Shown here: piece by piece, positions 44,421 through 56,715 of the stretch | Layout: each line of letters opens with the position of its first letter | Position numbering within the stretch: position 1 is the stretch's first letter | Assembly: GCF_027595985.1 (NCBI RefSeq) | Contig: NC_073302.1 | Span: forward strand, 15,308,311 to 15,372,310 | From: Sorex araneus | Taxonomy: Eukaryota > Chordata > Mammalia > Eulipotyphla > Soricidae | Length of the DNA stretch: 64,000 nucleotides | Direction of reading: 5' to 3' | Position numbers and translations under genes: made by a program | The notes under the pieces: generated by a model | Database searches by the model: none | Seen by the model: the letters and a program-made list of their open reading frames with translations, nothing else | Told to the model about the DNA's origin: nothing

Positions 44421-46536
44421 AAACTAAACAACTAACAAAACATCTTTTTAATTAATAGAAATATTTAAAATAAACAAATGGCTCTTTACCAATTTTTATA
44501 AAAACATATTCATGGAATAACTCATAAGAAATATAGTATGCAATGGAACAAAGAAGTTGTCAGATCAAGAGCTTTCAGGGGCATGTGTTAATTTGTACAT
44601 GCAATGAAAGCACATCGACAGAAATTGGAGTCATCACAAGGTTAAATTTATGAAGATATACTATAATTCTTCAAGATCCATCTGTCTTCTGCACAGGACA
44701 GACAAGCAAGTAGAATAGCAATGTGCTGAAAATTATTCAAGGTTTTGTTTCACTGATTTTGATCCCAAAGAGATATGGTATTGCTTTGGTTTTACCATTT
44801 ACTCCGTTCTCGTGACTTCCCCTGGGCCTTTCCTACCATAATGCCTTTGTTCCATAGATCAGGGAACAAAGGTTTTTATTTATTTTCTTTTAGGGAAGGA
44901 AAAAGTCTTTTGAACCCTTCTATGGTGTGAAATTACAAATCCACTCTAACACTACTTTTCCTAAATCTTTGAATTTTTCTTTGCCTTAAAGCAGGCAAGT
45001 CCAGCCTTTCAAAAACATTCCCTGTGAGTCCCTTTTTGGTTCATTCACATTCCAGTCAACAAACCAATCAATTCACAAAAACCTTCTTTAAGCCCCTCAG
45101 TTAAAATAATAAATGTTTAATGAGTCCATACCAGTAAATTTGCTCTGATATACATTTATCTCATGTACTTAATGTCCATTTTCACACTTTTCCATTGAAT
45201 TAAGTCTGAATTAACTAGAAAATTAAAATAGTTATTTAGGGGTGTAGTAAACCTCTTTATGAAAACCCTCTTTATGAATTTTGTTTTATACTTCACATAT
45301 AGGGTCATGGCTTTAGAAGCAAATGGTAGATTGGATCCCAAGAAAAATGAGTATTTCTTGAACAGCAATTCCTTCAGATGAGGCCTGATCATGCCATCAC
45401 ACATTTCACACAGATGATTTTGAAGTTGTTTCTACTATCACAGAACAGTCATCAAAATCAAGGATTCAATGTTCCTACTTATCATGGTTTTACCATATGT
45501 TCCCAGCCAAAATTTCAAGATACTATTACTTTTCAATAAATGATGACCTAACTTCAGTAGTAGATACTTTTAAAAATTGAAGTTCAGCTTCTGTTTTATA
45601 TAGTCAGATCTGGGTAAGATGGTGGGTTCATTTTTTGAAAATTGCCATGTTATAGTAGCTTGAGATGAGTGACTTTCTAGAACACATGTAAGGTCATATG
45701 AATTAGCAGTTTGAATATTTGCCTCATTTCTTTAACCAATTTCTTTATTTACTTACTTTGTACTGTAACATTAGGAGTAAGAAACCAATTTAAATCATAT
45801 AAACAACTTGAAAAATGTCTAAAATTATTTTATGCACAGTCACTAGATCTTTACTTTTTATAAACGGTTGGTTAAATAAATGCAGGAGTAGTGATTTTGC
45901 ATATCTCAAATCACATATGGATTATACTGTTCTTTTTAATATCAAAAGTAGTTATTAGCATTTTCTCATTTAATCTTCAGAATGACAGGTACCAGCATCA
46001 GTAATCAGACAGAGACCCAGAAGACTCAATAATGTCATTCTGAAGATTTGAGAATCATATCTAGTCTAATGCAGGACATAGTAATGTCCAGGTTCTAAGA
46101 CAATCATACATAATAAGTACAGTATACACAAACACAGTGGAAAGAGCATTCAAGTGGACACGAAAAATACTTTAATATTTAAAAATTTTTTCTATGCATT
46201 TAAATTTGCTGAGATATTTATTGTTTCTTGAAGCTTTAAGTTACTGCCCAACATAATTTTAAGATTTTATAAAAAAAGTGCCCGCAGCTTTTATTTATCT
46301 GGAGGAATCTTCCTCAGTTTTGAAACAATAGTTTCCTCCTGGTTTCAAAAATAAATTTCCTCATTGATTATTTTTCTCAGTAGATCTTTAATTATTTTAT
46401 CCAGGAGGTCTCTGACCTCTATGGCTTCTGATAATAAAATATCTATGAATCATATTAAGGATCCCATATATGTGATGACACCTCTTCAAGGTTATCTCTC
46501 ATGTCTTTGGCTTCTGACAGTTTGATAAGTTTTCTC
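44421..46536. other. Mostly unassigned AT-rich DNA
   Basis: No gene recognised. 45955-46110 contains TTTTCTCATTTAATCTTCAG and AGACAGAGACCCAGAAGACT in antisense MIR order. 46340-46536 may be antisense old L1. Confidence 0.4.
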
Positions 46537-46610
46537 AATGTGAGTCTCCTTTCATTTGTCTTACTAGAAGTTAATGTAGGTTCTTTGATTTGTAAACTTA
46601 AACATTTTAT
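46537..46610. repeat. 74-bp direct repeat, left copy
   Basis: Begins AATGTGAGTCTCCTTTCATT and ends CTTAAACATTTTAT. The right copy is at 47194-47268. Differences are a handful of substitutions and small indels (roughly nine in ten bases identical by eye). Confidence 0.9.
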
Positions 46611-46936
46611 TATTATTATTATTATTATTATTTTTAATCACTTTGAGATACTGCTACAAAGCTTTCCTGCTTGAGTTTCAGTCACACAATGATCGATCAC
46701 CCAACCCTTTACCAGTGCACATCTTCAACCACCAAGGTCTCCATCCCATCCCTCCCCCTGCCTCTATGGCAGAGAATCTCCCCCATACTCTCTTTTGTAC
46801 TGCTTTTTTATGAATAGCATAAGATGTTGTGTGCAAGAGCCGTTTCGTGCTCCTGGAATTCTAAAATTCTAGATAATCAGGGTCTGGAGAAATCTAGGCA
46901 GTGGGCTTCTCTGTTTGGAGATTCTTTTGTGTGTTT
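46611..46936 (-). mobile_element. Shrew L1 3' end, 5' truncated
   Basis: A (TTA)n/poly-T start, AATCACTTTGAGATACTGCT, ACCCTTTACCAGTGCACATC and CCCCTGCCTCTATGGCAGAG are antisense L1 3' UTR. 46800-46936 is less certain but probably its upstream part. It directly abuts the SINE at its 5' end. Confidence 0.75.
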
Positions 46937-47193
46937 CTAGGACTAGAGCGAAAGCACAGCAGGTAGGGTGTTTGCCTTGCACCCTACCTTGCCTTGCAGC
47001 CAACCCAGGTTTGATTCCTCTGTCCCTCTCGGAGAGACCGGCAAGCTACCGAGAGTATCCTGTCTGCATGGCAGAGCCTGCAAGCTCCCCGTGGCGAATA
47101 CAATATACCAAAAACAGCAACAAGTCTCACAATGGAGACATTACTGGTGCTCGCTTGAGCAAATCGATGAACAACTGGATGACAGTGACAGTG
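46937..47193 (+). mobile_element. Shrew SINE, type B
   Basis: GACTAGAGCGAAAGCACAGC head (A box damaged), a small CCTTGCA duplication between the boxes, CTCTCGGAGAGACCGGCAAG body, and the RTE-like tail GAGCAAATCGATGAACAAC ending (GTGACA)n exactly at the right 74-bp repeat. Confidence 0.92.
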
Positions 47194-47268
47194 AATGTGA
47201 GTCTCCTTTCATTTGTCCTACTAGGAGTTAATATAGGTTTCTTGGGTTTGTAAACTTAAATATTTCAT
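47194..47268. repeat. 74-bp direct repeat, right copy
   Basis: Second copy of the repeat at 46537-46610, immediately after the SINE tail. Confidence 0.9.
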
Positions 47269-48002
47269 TTAAAACTTTGAAGGAATTATATCTTCAAAAA
47301 GCCTTTCTCTTTCTCAGTCATTTCAGATATCATAACATATATGTTGATTTCTTTGGTGATATTTCATAACTTCAATTGGCTCAAAGATTTTCTGGATTCA
47401 TTCTCATTTTCAATTCTTCTCATTCAATACTTTTATTAATGTTTATTCAAGTTTGCATAATTTTTCACCTTATGCCCACATTTTGTTATGAAACAGAGAC
47501 TTGAACAGTTATTTTTGTATTTTTCAACTCAAAAATTTCTGCAAAAATTGCTGTTATAATTTCTATTTCTTTGCAGATAGTTTTGCTTTTGTATTCAAAC
47601 TTTTCTGACTTCCTTTATTATTTATATTTTACTTCAGGTCTAGAAGGATTTGTATTCCAGTGTTTTAATTGTTTTATCTAATAAATCTTATGTCTGGGCT
47701 TCCAGATAAATGATTATAATTTGTTTATTTTCCTTGCAGTGAGTCAGATGTTATTATTTCACAAAGTTTTGTATGCTTTGCAATTATTTTGGTAAACTAG
47801 CATTTTCATACTTTTCAGAGGTAAATCCAGAAATCAGATTCCTTTACCCATGTTTTTGCATTTCTTTTCATTTTTCTTTTTTTTTCTTTTTCATTATGCG
47901 TAACTACATAAAACCATTATTTGGTAAAGTTTTCAAACTAATTTGCAATGACTGCATTCCTTAGCATTGACAACTCATGTTCCTTTAGTTTGTGTTCAGT
48001 CT

Positions 48003-48030
48003 GTGTGTGTGTGTGTGTGTGTTGTGTGTT
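48003..48030. repeat. (GT)n microsatellite
   Basis: Short TG run, 1 interruption. Confidence 0.9.
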
Positions 48031-48544
48031 GCTTTGCGGTTGCTTTAAGTAGTGTTAAGAAGACTATGTGGATCTAGGGATTAAAAAACCTGGGCCTCCT
48101 ACATACAAACTATGTATACATTTTAGCCTCTGATTGACTATGCTTGCTTTTGTTAATACTTTACAGCAAATTGCACATAATTTTGAAATAAAATTAAGGT
48201 GAAATGTTAGGATCTTTTCAGGTCATTCAGACTGTATGCCATGAATATGTATACTTCTCTAGTTATACGTGGGGTTCTCTAAATTCCTCCTTATAGAATA
48301 CTATTGCATGTTCTTATTTCCCAAATTTTCCTCATATCCCCCCCCATCTTTGGATGGACTATTGTCTCCAACAATAGCCCATCTTTTATCTCAGGCATCT
48401 GTTCTTTGTTTGTTTACCTTGAAGCATTTTCTGGCAATGGCTACACATTTTGTGGTCTGAATTTCAATCGGAGAAAACAAAGATGAACATTAGCTGCCAG
48501 TCCTCAGGATCCCTCTACATTTGGCATGAGGATTGGGACAGACC

Positions 48545-48668
48545 AAATGGTGCTCAGAGTCTGTTTTCTCACCCTGTGCTCAGGGTTGACCCCTGCTGGA
48601 CCACATGTGGTGTGAGTTTAGCATCAGAGTTATGGTGGATATGAGTGTCTCCTGTATTATCTCTCAGT
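48545..48668 (-). mobile_element. Degenerate type A SINE
   Basis: GTGCTCAGGGTTGACCCCTG, CCACATGTGGTGTGAG and TGTATTATCTCTCAGTC fit an eroded minus-strand copy. Confidence 0.5.
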
Positions 48669-50839
48669 CATCCTTCTCGTTTTCATCAACTCGTTCCGAT
48701 TTTTACTTTATGTCTTAGATTTTTTTTGGAATGGTTCATGTACCTTATTCCCTAGAAATGAAAGTGAACTCTACCATTTGAAACTTGAATAAAACTACCA
48801 CTAAATTTAACTTGTTAAATTTGTCAGTTGGTCGCATGACTACACACGAATACATTGTTTTCAAGATTCTAGCAGTCAACATTGGAAAAATGATTTTCCC
48901 TAATATTAGCCAAGTAATATTAAGAGAAATACATACCATAATTCCAATTTGAAAACTTGCAGATGAAGATTTCATCAATATTGAGCATCCCTAGAATAGA
49001 TCTATAGTTAAACTTAACATTTCCCAAAAGTAGTTACTTAAAAATATTTTATTCCGTCCTCCTATACCTCGAGAAAAAATTATGCAGACAATGTATTGGA
49101 ACAAAACATGGCTTATTCAGTAATAATGCCATCCCAAAAATCATATAAAGATATTTAAGTGGAGAAGTTAACTTTTCAAATATTAGTATCTACTCATTAA
49201 AAAAATTTTAAATGGAAGCATCTTTCTTTCCTACCACATGGCTAGAACTTTCTTTGATCTAGGTTTTATACTTTGGCCAACAAGAAAATTTTAGTGCAGC
49301 TAACTGTGTACTGATACTGACATCTGGTGGTTTCCCACCCAAAGTAGCAGGTCTGACATGACTAATCTTCCCAGTGAGATGTGCTCAACATAAGGTGAGA
49401 TGACTATATGTTGGAAGTTACCTTGAAGCTGGACTTATCAGTTCAAAGCATTTTCTTCATTTCCACACACAGACTCTGGATGCACAAACAGAAGAGCCAT
49501 TCTTTATGTTCTCCATTGTCACCTGTGGTTCACTCTGTGATCTCACCCTTGTCACCCCTGGGATGAATTATCCAGACTAACTAATTTCACAGCCAGTAAA
49601 TTACGACATAGCCAACGAATCTCCATCTCATTAGGGAAGGTTAATTTAAGTAGACGATCAACAAAAATACAGAAGGAAAAAAAACACTCCTCTTGAATAG
49701 AAGATTTCTCTACATCTAGGGCACACAATGAATTCACAACCTCAACATCTGCTAACACCAGAGAAAACACTTAGAAAAAACAGAAAGAAAAGAGAAGAAA
49801 ATTGACTCATTGCTACTTCCTCTGATGAATGGTGAATTCCAATTAGCATTTTAATTACTCAAGCCAGACACTCAGCTATCTTCAACAAAACAACAAAACT
49901 CTATAGCAAGTTTTCATATTTGTACGAAGAAAACTTGGTCTCTGACTTTGAAACATAGCCACTTATATTTAGTACATCTTTATAAGCTACCCGATGAAGT
50001 GTTCAATTAACATTTTTATCATTAGATTAGTTGCTTATAGAATTGTTTTGCATATGTGTTTCAGGATACGCAATCTTGCTTTATCATATTGGGCAAGATT
50101 CTAAAAACATTTGGGTTTACTGCTAGTTATGTGAACTAATAAAAATGGTGAGAAAAGTACTATTTGATGGGTTTTTTTTGGTCATATTTCATGGAAACTT
50201 CTATAGTATCTAATGCCCCATGTTCCACTTTAATAGTTTTATATGTCTGAACAACTTTCTTTGTAAAAGATGACTTTTCGTTTACCCTACAGAAGAGCTC
50301 ATGATAAAAATATTTCACAAGCACCCATAGTGCTGGTTCCAGTTCTCCTCTTCTTTCCAATTACTCATCTCCAAATCATTCTCTATTTCATTATGTTATA
50401 TTATCTTATGTTATAAAAGGAAGATGTCCAAATAACTGGACTGGAAACACCACCACCTTGCTGGCTGTATCACAAATGAAGAGGTGTTCTGAATTCATTA
50501 ACTCATGAGTAGTATCAGTGAAAGACTGTGAGAATTTGAGAAGATTTAGAAATTCTGACTCATATGGAGTAAAAGTAGGGTTGGGGTGTTTACTTGTGAA
50601 GCTTTCATTGAGAAGGAAAAAGAGGATAATACCTAAGATTAATAATACACACATTTTAGTGTAGAAAACATAGAAGAAAATTTGACAATTTTCTTACTGT
50701 CAAAATTATCTGAACAATATGCATCAAAATCTGCATAACTTTCAGTCAGTGGAGCTATATAGAGTATTTTTTATACTGGATAAGAGGTTGGCATAGACAG
50801 TCTCTGACATTTTTTTCATTCTAAAATATTGTGATTTCT

Positions 50840-51130
50840 AATTATGGTGCAATTAAAATGATGATGCAAATATGTATTTATTGACATGGAAAGATGCCCA
50901 TGACATATTGCTGAGTGAAAAATAAAACAGGTTTTAGAACAGTATGTTAGATATTATTCTATTTATATAAAATCTTGTGCATATTTCAATATACATCCAT
51001 AGATAAATGTTTAATGCAATGCTCACACAAACATTAACTGGTTTTCTCTGGTCGGTAGATTTCAGATGATGTTTAATTTTTTTCTATTTTTACTTAATTG
51101 GCTGACTATGTATACTAGCCATGCATACTT
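50840..51130 (+). mobile_element. Old L1 (L1M-like) 3' UTR fragment
   Basis: GACATGGAAAGATGCCCATG, ACATATTGCTGAGTGAAAAA and AGAACAGTATGTTAGATATT is the classic order of ancient L1 3' sequence. Confidence 0.72.
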
Positions 51131-51289
51131 ATTTTTAAGTCAAAGAAAAATTATGAGAAATCTTCACCTTTTGGCAGCATTTCTGGGTGGACCACGTAGT
51201 CAATGATGGTAATCATTGGAATCAGTGTATTCTTATTAACCATCATTTAAACACTGTGATTGTTAGCAAATAATTTTGCTTCTACAAGT

Positions 51290-51450
51290 TTTAGTTTTCT
51301 TCACTGTAAAAAGAGAATTTACACAGCAACAAAGCCTTATGTGGTCGATGGTTGTTGATTATCTGAAGATTGATTAAGGAAAGATAAAAAATGACCTTAA
51401 TTAGCCTGAGTGCATGCAGTACATAACAAATAGAAAGTTTTGGGCAATTG
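51290..51450 (+). mobile_element. Possible MIR
   Basis: TAGTTTTCTTCACTGTAAAA at the start and TGCATGCAGTACATAACAAA toward the end fit the MIR second half, with weak matches between. Confidence 0.45.
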
Positions 51451-52149
51451 GCAAGTGATCCATTGCTTCATAAATATTAGCTGTCATTTTTTATCGTTAA
51501 ATGAACAATTAGAGTCATTTTTAATTCATTCAAAAATATGTATTAAGCATCGTTTATGGTGATCTCTCTTTAATTCTGCTGGAGACACATTTTTCAAGAG
51601 CTAGGAGCCTCTTTATAACATATCCTTGTAAATAAGTTCTTGTTTCTTTAGTCCACAAACATATTCAATATAGATTTGCTTTCTTCAAAATTCCAAACTA
51701 CAGCTATCCTCTCTCATTTCCTCTATGCAAATTTTTACTGGTTATAAGAAGCATAACATTTTCCAATACATTTCCTTCAGGACTTGAACCAGATCCTTTG
51801 CCACCTGTAGTTTGTAAGTATGAGTAACAAAGAGAATGTTAGTCATAATGAAGAGACATCTGGAAGGCCTGTCTGCAACTGGAGAATCATGGAAGCTGTG
51901 CAGTTTTTGAATCAAGTCTCAGGAGGAGTTGTTTCCATATTTTACCATAATGGAATCTTTGTCCTTTTTTGACTCTGCCTTTATAGATCCCCTCATCATC
52001 TCTGCTCTTGGCAAGAATCGGGTAAACATCAATAGCCTCAAGATGAGCCCTATATGTTTTTCTTCTAATTCCTTAATGTTACTGGGACATAGGGTGTTTT
52101 TATTACACTACTGACCACAGCAGGAACAAAATAAAATACTCTACCCAAT

Positions 52150-52213
52150 GAGAGAGAGAGACAGAGACAGAGACAGAGACAGAGACAGAGACAGAGACAC
52201 AGAGACAGAGAGA
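52150..52213. repeat. (GAGACA)n microsatellite
   Basis: About ten uninterrupted GAGACA-type units. The units are directly tandem with no spacers, so it is not a CRISPR. Confidence 0.96.
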
Positions 52214-53239
52214 TTTGATAGTAAAATTGACCTTTGGAAATCTATCACCTTGGGGTGTAGATTTTAAAATATTTGAAACATTTAAGTTAGATGTTACCCT
52301 GGTGCATAATTTAAATAACACATCAAAAACTCGGCCCACAATGAGCTCTCAGAGCAGTAAAACACTAGGCTTTTTATGATGTCAGATCATGGTGCAGAGA
52401 AGGATTTCCAAAAAGAATAAGTTTGGAAATTAAGAGGAGGAGGGCAGACAAAACCACACACCTGAATGTGTTCTGATATTTCCTAGTCCTTAGTTGAGAA
52501 TATTGTACTCTTCAAAGAATAGAATGACACTTAGAAGTAGATATTAGGGAGTATCTCTATTTGATAGAGGCAGACAGACTTAGACCCTTATATCCTTTAC
52601 CTCCCAAATCTTTAGGTTCAAAAAAAACTTTGTGATGTAGTTTTATGTACAAAATGTAAATTTTGAGGCGTTCTTCCTTTCATAAGTCAATATGCCCTCA
52701 ATGTGATTCTGTATGCTTAGAACTAACACTTGGGAAATTTGAAACATGTAAGATAAAGTTCCTGCCCTCAATAAGCTAATATTTTTTGTTGAAGTATTTC
52801 ACCTTAGTGGAGCATGGAGATTATATTTCTATTCTTGTGTAGCATGAAACAGAAAATTAATTATACAAAATCAAACTTTCACTTGAGGAAATCAGAGATA
52901 CTTAGAAAAATATATTTCTTAAATGGAGCTTGAAGGAGGAACAAAATTTTTCCTGGTGACTAAAGAGAGGGCATTCCATAGAGGAAAATGAATATGCAAA
53001 GACCACAGATGGCATAAAATTTGAAAAACCATTTAGTTGGTTTAGCATTGTCATGATAGAAAAATGGTAGAGAAGTAACCCAGATGGAAAATGTAGAGCT
53101 AAAGGATCTCCTTACAACAATCAGGTTATTTCTTAAAACAGGCTTTGAGATATGAGGCATTTGGATGAAGATTTAGTTTTCACAAGGACAGGTGGTGATG
53201 TAAAGCACTAATTTACTTAAATCATAGTTCTGTTTCTCT

Positions 53240-53400
53240 GGGATACTAGAAAAGTTATAACCTCTTTATGTCTCAGTTTTCTTACCTCTTAAGTGGGAAC
53301 TATCAAGTCAACTTTAAAAGGGGTTCTGTGGGGATTAAATGAGATAAATACTGATATTTCAAGCACAATTCAGACTCAAGAATACACTTAACACACATTA
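53240..53400 (+). mobile_element. MIR
   Basis: CTTTATGTCTCAGTTTTCTT, ACCTCTTAAGTGGGAACTAT and TGTGGGGATTAAATGAGATA are the MIR core and 3' part. Confidence 0.78.
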
Positions 53401-54379
53401 ACCAGTAACTATATACGAATTTTGAATTATCTTCTCAATTTTAGTTCCCACCAAGTTCTATATTTTTACTCCTCCATGACTTTTGTTGACAAAGGGCATA
53501 CCAATAGATCAGAACTATTGGTATAATCTTTCAGATTTTCTTACATAACCAAAACCTAGCATATGTACAAGTAATTCATAGATTCTAAGAGATTTTGAAA
53601 GGGAACATGCACAAATGAAGAATTTGACTTTCATCTTCTCATTGAATCTTTGTAAAGTTGGCAATACAAGCAAATGATATTTGTCTTTTGATTTATTTAT
53701 GTGCAAATTGAAGTTATTCTTGAATTTCCCTTTACTCTATAATTCACATGAATCAGCAAGCCCTTTGGATGATCTCTTCAAAATTACCCAGAACCTGTCT
53801 TCTTCTCAACTAATTTTGTGTTACTACCACCACTCAAGTCACCATTAATTTTCGTTATGATAATAAAACTTTCTGCTCCATGAATCCCTATCTTAAGTTT
53901 ATTTTGAATAAAGTGACAAAAATGATTCTCTAGACATATAAAACAGATTATGTCACTTCTATAAACATCTCAGAAAAATGCATAGCATATCCTCTGAGAT
54001 ATACAAAAATATAACTTTTTCTTTTAACTTCTAATACCAGATCCTAGGCTCCTTCCCCTTACTTAGCTACAACTATATTGGCTTTTTCACTTTTCCACAA
54101 AGAAATTAGTCAAACTCCTGCCAGGACATCTGCGTACCTTCTTCTCTATGAAGGATACTTGAGTGCTCCCTATTGACTTACATTGTTCTTTTATACCTTC
54201 ACATTTTTACTCACAAAATAAATAATAAAAAGTCTAAAAAATAAATCACCCTACCTAAAAGTGCAGCTTGCTTATCTCGAATTTTTTTGATTTTTCATTA
54301 AAAGATAATTTGTCTGGTTGTTGTAGTTCAATGCTATATAATGTATGCATTTTAATTTTATTAGTATGTTTATTTTCTT

Positions 54380-54512
54380 TTCTCACTCTGCTATAATTTT
54401 AGCAATAAAATGACAGGGAGTTGTGTTTGTCTTAATTATAGCTTATCTTCACTACCTAAAACAGCATCTTGCACCCGATAGACAATAAGTGATATTTTAT
54501 TTAATGATTTGA
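54380..54512 (+). mobile_element. L2 3' end
   Basis: TGACAGGGAGTTGTGTTTGT, then CTACCTAAAACAGCATCTTG and GATAGACAATAAGTGATA parallel the L2 ending (AGCACAGTGCCTGGCACATA...). Confidence 0.55.
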
Positions 54513-55028
54513 ACTTTTTCCATAAATAAAAGTAACTTCCATATTAAAATTGTAATTCTATGGGATTATAAAATGAATGTCAGCACTGGGATAGAAATCC
54601 AACCTTACTATTTCCAAAGCTTACTCTTTATTTAGTATCTTAGGGTGGCAATATAATTTAATTCTAAACTGTGGAAACCTTGGAGAAATATAGAGTTCAA
54701 GAGAATTAAAAATCAACCAATGTTCCCAACAAAATATTGACAAATAAAATCTAATGCTGTACAAAAAAGAATTATACAGCAATACCTGGTTGATTTATCT
54801 CAAGTATGCAAGGCTATTACAACATTCAAAAAGCAAAGTAATCTATCACATTAATAGTAAAATAGAAATAGCACAAGATAATATCAATTGGTGGAGAAAC
54901 TGTATTTAACAAAATCTAACACCCACTATCATAAAAGCACTGAAAAGTAGGAAAGGATACTTTCTCAACTTGATAAGGAATTTCAACAAAAAACCTGCAG
55001 ATAAGTAAGTACCTACTAAAGATTTGAA

Positions 55029-55029
55029 G

Positions 55030-55058
<29 letters not shown>
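55029..55058. repeat. (TA)n microsatellite
   Basis: Pure TA run inside the old L1. Confidence 0.95.
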
Positions 55059-55060
<2 letters not shown>

Positions 55061-55371
55061 TAACAAGAAGGGATATCTTCTTTCATCACTTCCACTTTTC
55101 ATCACTGGGCTGAAAATACAAAGTTGATAAGCATAATACCGATAAGCAATAAGACAAGAAAAAAAGAGTCATACTGATTGGATAAAAAAATAAAGTTATT
55201 TCATTCAGAGATGACCTGATACTTGAGTAGAAGATTTAAAAGAACTGACAAAAGGAAACCCACAGAACTAATACGCAATTAGAGAAAGTATGTGGAATAC
55301 ACCATTAACATGCAAAACTTAACCGTTTTCCTATACTCCAGTGATGAAAGTGATTTGAAAAATAAAATGAG

Positions 55372-55655
55372 GTCAAAGGTGCATGCCTTGCATGCAGTTG
55401 AACCTTGTGAAATCCCTGCTAACAAATGGTCTGCTCAACTTCATGGGGAGTAGCTCTGAAGACTCTAGCAATGCTAGGTGTGACCTGAAGATCTCCCAGA
55501 CTCTCTGGAGTGGATCAGTTAATTTCAATGCTGCAGGGACTTTGTGGCACTAGGCCCTCAGGTCCTCCCGTTGAACCACTGTTCCAGTTGGCTGAGAATG
55601 TCAGGAGGGCATCTATAGCCTCCTGAGCACTGCTTAAGAATCCCCCCAAAACACA
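55372..55655 (+). mobile_element. Degenerate SINE inside the old L1
   Basis: GTGCATGCCTTGCATGCAG head-like string, GAACCTTGTGAAATCCC B-box-like region, and a CTCCTGAGCACTGCTTAAGA body near 55620. Very eroded, possibly two copies. Confidence 0.5.
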
Positions 55656-56432
55656 CACACACAGCACTTCCATTTACATCCATACTATAAGACAAATTAT
55701 TTAATAATAAACATTATAAAAATAGAGACAACCATTATGGGAAAACCTACAAAACATCTAACTAAAGGTACCAAAGTATTACTAAATAATGAAAAGATAT
55801 CCCATGCTCATGGCAGAAAGACTCAATATTGTCAAGATGTCAATTCTTTTTAACTCAATCTGTATCTTTAATTCAGTCTCAGCCAAAACACGGCCAGTAA
55901 CTTTATGATGTCTCTATGATGAAATCATGTAATTTGCTGCAACCTGGTTTGTAGGATAACATTGGTTTGTCCTTTTGCCTTGCCACAGGGAGCTTACTCC
56001 CATCACAGTGCTCCCATTCCTCTGTGTTTCTTTGTAACGTCTTTCTTTGTGCTCTGTTAACTTGTAAATATATTTTTTCTCTTCTTCTTAAGTCCTCTGC
56101 ATAGTTAATTCAGAGCAATGTCCCTTTTGTATGGACATAAGAAGACAGTTAATGCTATGCTTTTGCAACTTGGGAGTTAATTGACTCTGAATGATATTTT
56201 CCTCCTGGACATTTATTCTCTCCACTTAAGCCTCAGTTACCCTAACTTCCTAACACCCCAAAACCAGGATCCCTATGAGGGATTGGATGGACCCAGGGCC
56301 AGCTATGAGAAGCTTCTTCCCTCCTCCCTCCCCCTTGAGCCTGATGGGCTGTCAGAAGGGCTTTCTTATGCTGATTTTGCTATGAGACTGGGTGTGGTGT
56401 CTAGCCCCAATGCTGGGGAGTTGGGGAGAGAC

Positions 56433-56433
<1 letters not shown>

Positions 56434-56486
<53 letters not shown>
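56434..56486. repeat. (GA)n microsatellite within the LTR
   Basis: Uninterrupted GA run of about 53 bp; it accounts for the Ser-Leu repeat frame on the minus strand. Confidence 0.97.
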
Positions 56487-56488
<2 letters not shown>

Positions 56489-56709
56489 GGCAGCAAGATG
56501 GAACACGAAGGAGGGACTAGCAACGGGGACAGATGGGGAGGAATGTAGGGAAAGAATGCAGAAGCAGGCGACTGTAGAGACACAGCTGTGAGAGGGAGTG
56601 AGGAGAGATGAGCAGCAGGAGACAGGAGGAGATAGGGTTAGGAATGAGGGGCCATGTGAGACTAGAATGGGGAGCTTAATGATTCTGGAACAGGCGCGGA
56701 GGAGAATGG

Positions 56710-56715
56710 AATAAA
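56710..56715 (+). promoter_or_regulatory. Polyadenylation signal of the LTR
   Basis: AATAAA about 170 bp before the LTR end, placed as expected at the R region. Confidence 0.6.

Larger units (their letters stand above)
47269..54379. other. Long AT-rich region poor in young repeats
   Basis: About 7 kb with no clean shrew SINE, no exon and no RNA gene recognised. 47280-47700 may be antisense old L1. Small relics and microsatellites are listed separately. 49300-49800 is somewhat more complex sequence with no open frame of note. Confidence 0.45.

Noticed and set aside
52150..52213. Regular repeat array considered as CRISPR-like
   Set aside because: Six-base units are contiguous with no spacers, and the genome is mammalian. 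It is a microsatellite.
56181..56435. 84-codon open frame inside the LTR, considered as a viral accessory gene
   Set aside because: It lies wholly within a solo LTR, has no recognised domain and runs up to the (GA)n tract; chance is the simpler explanation.
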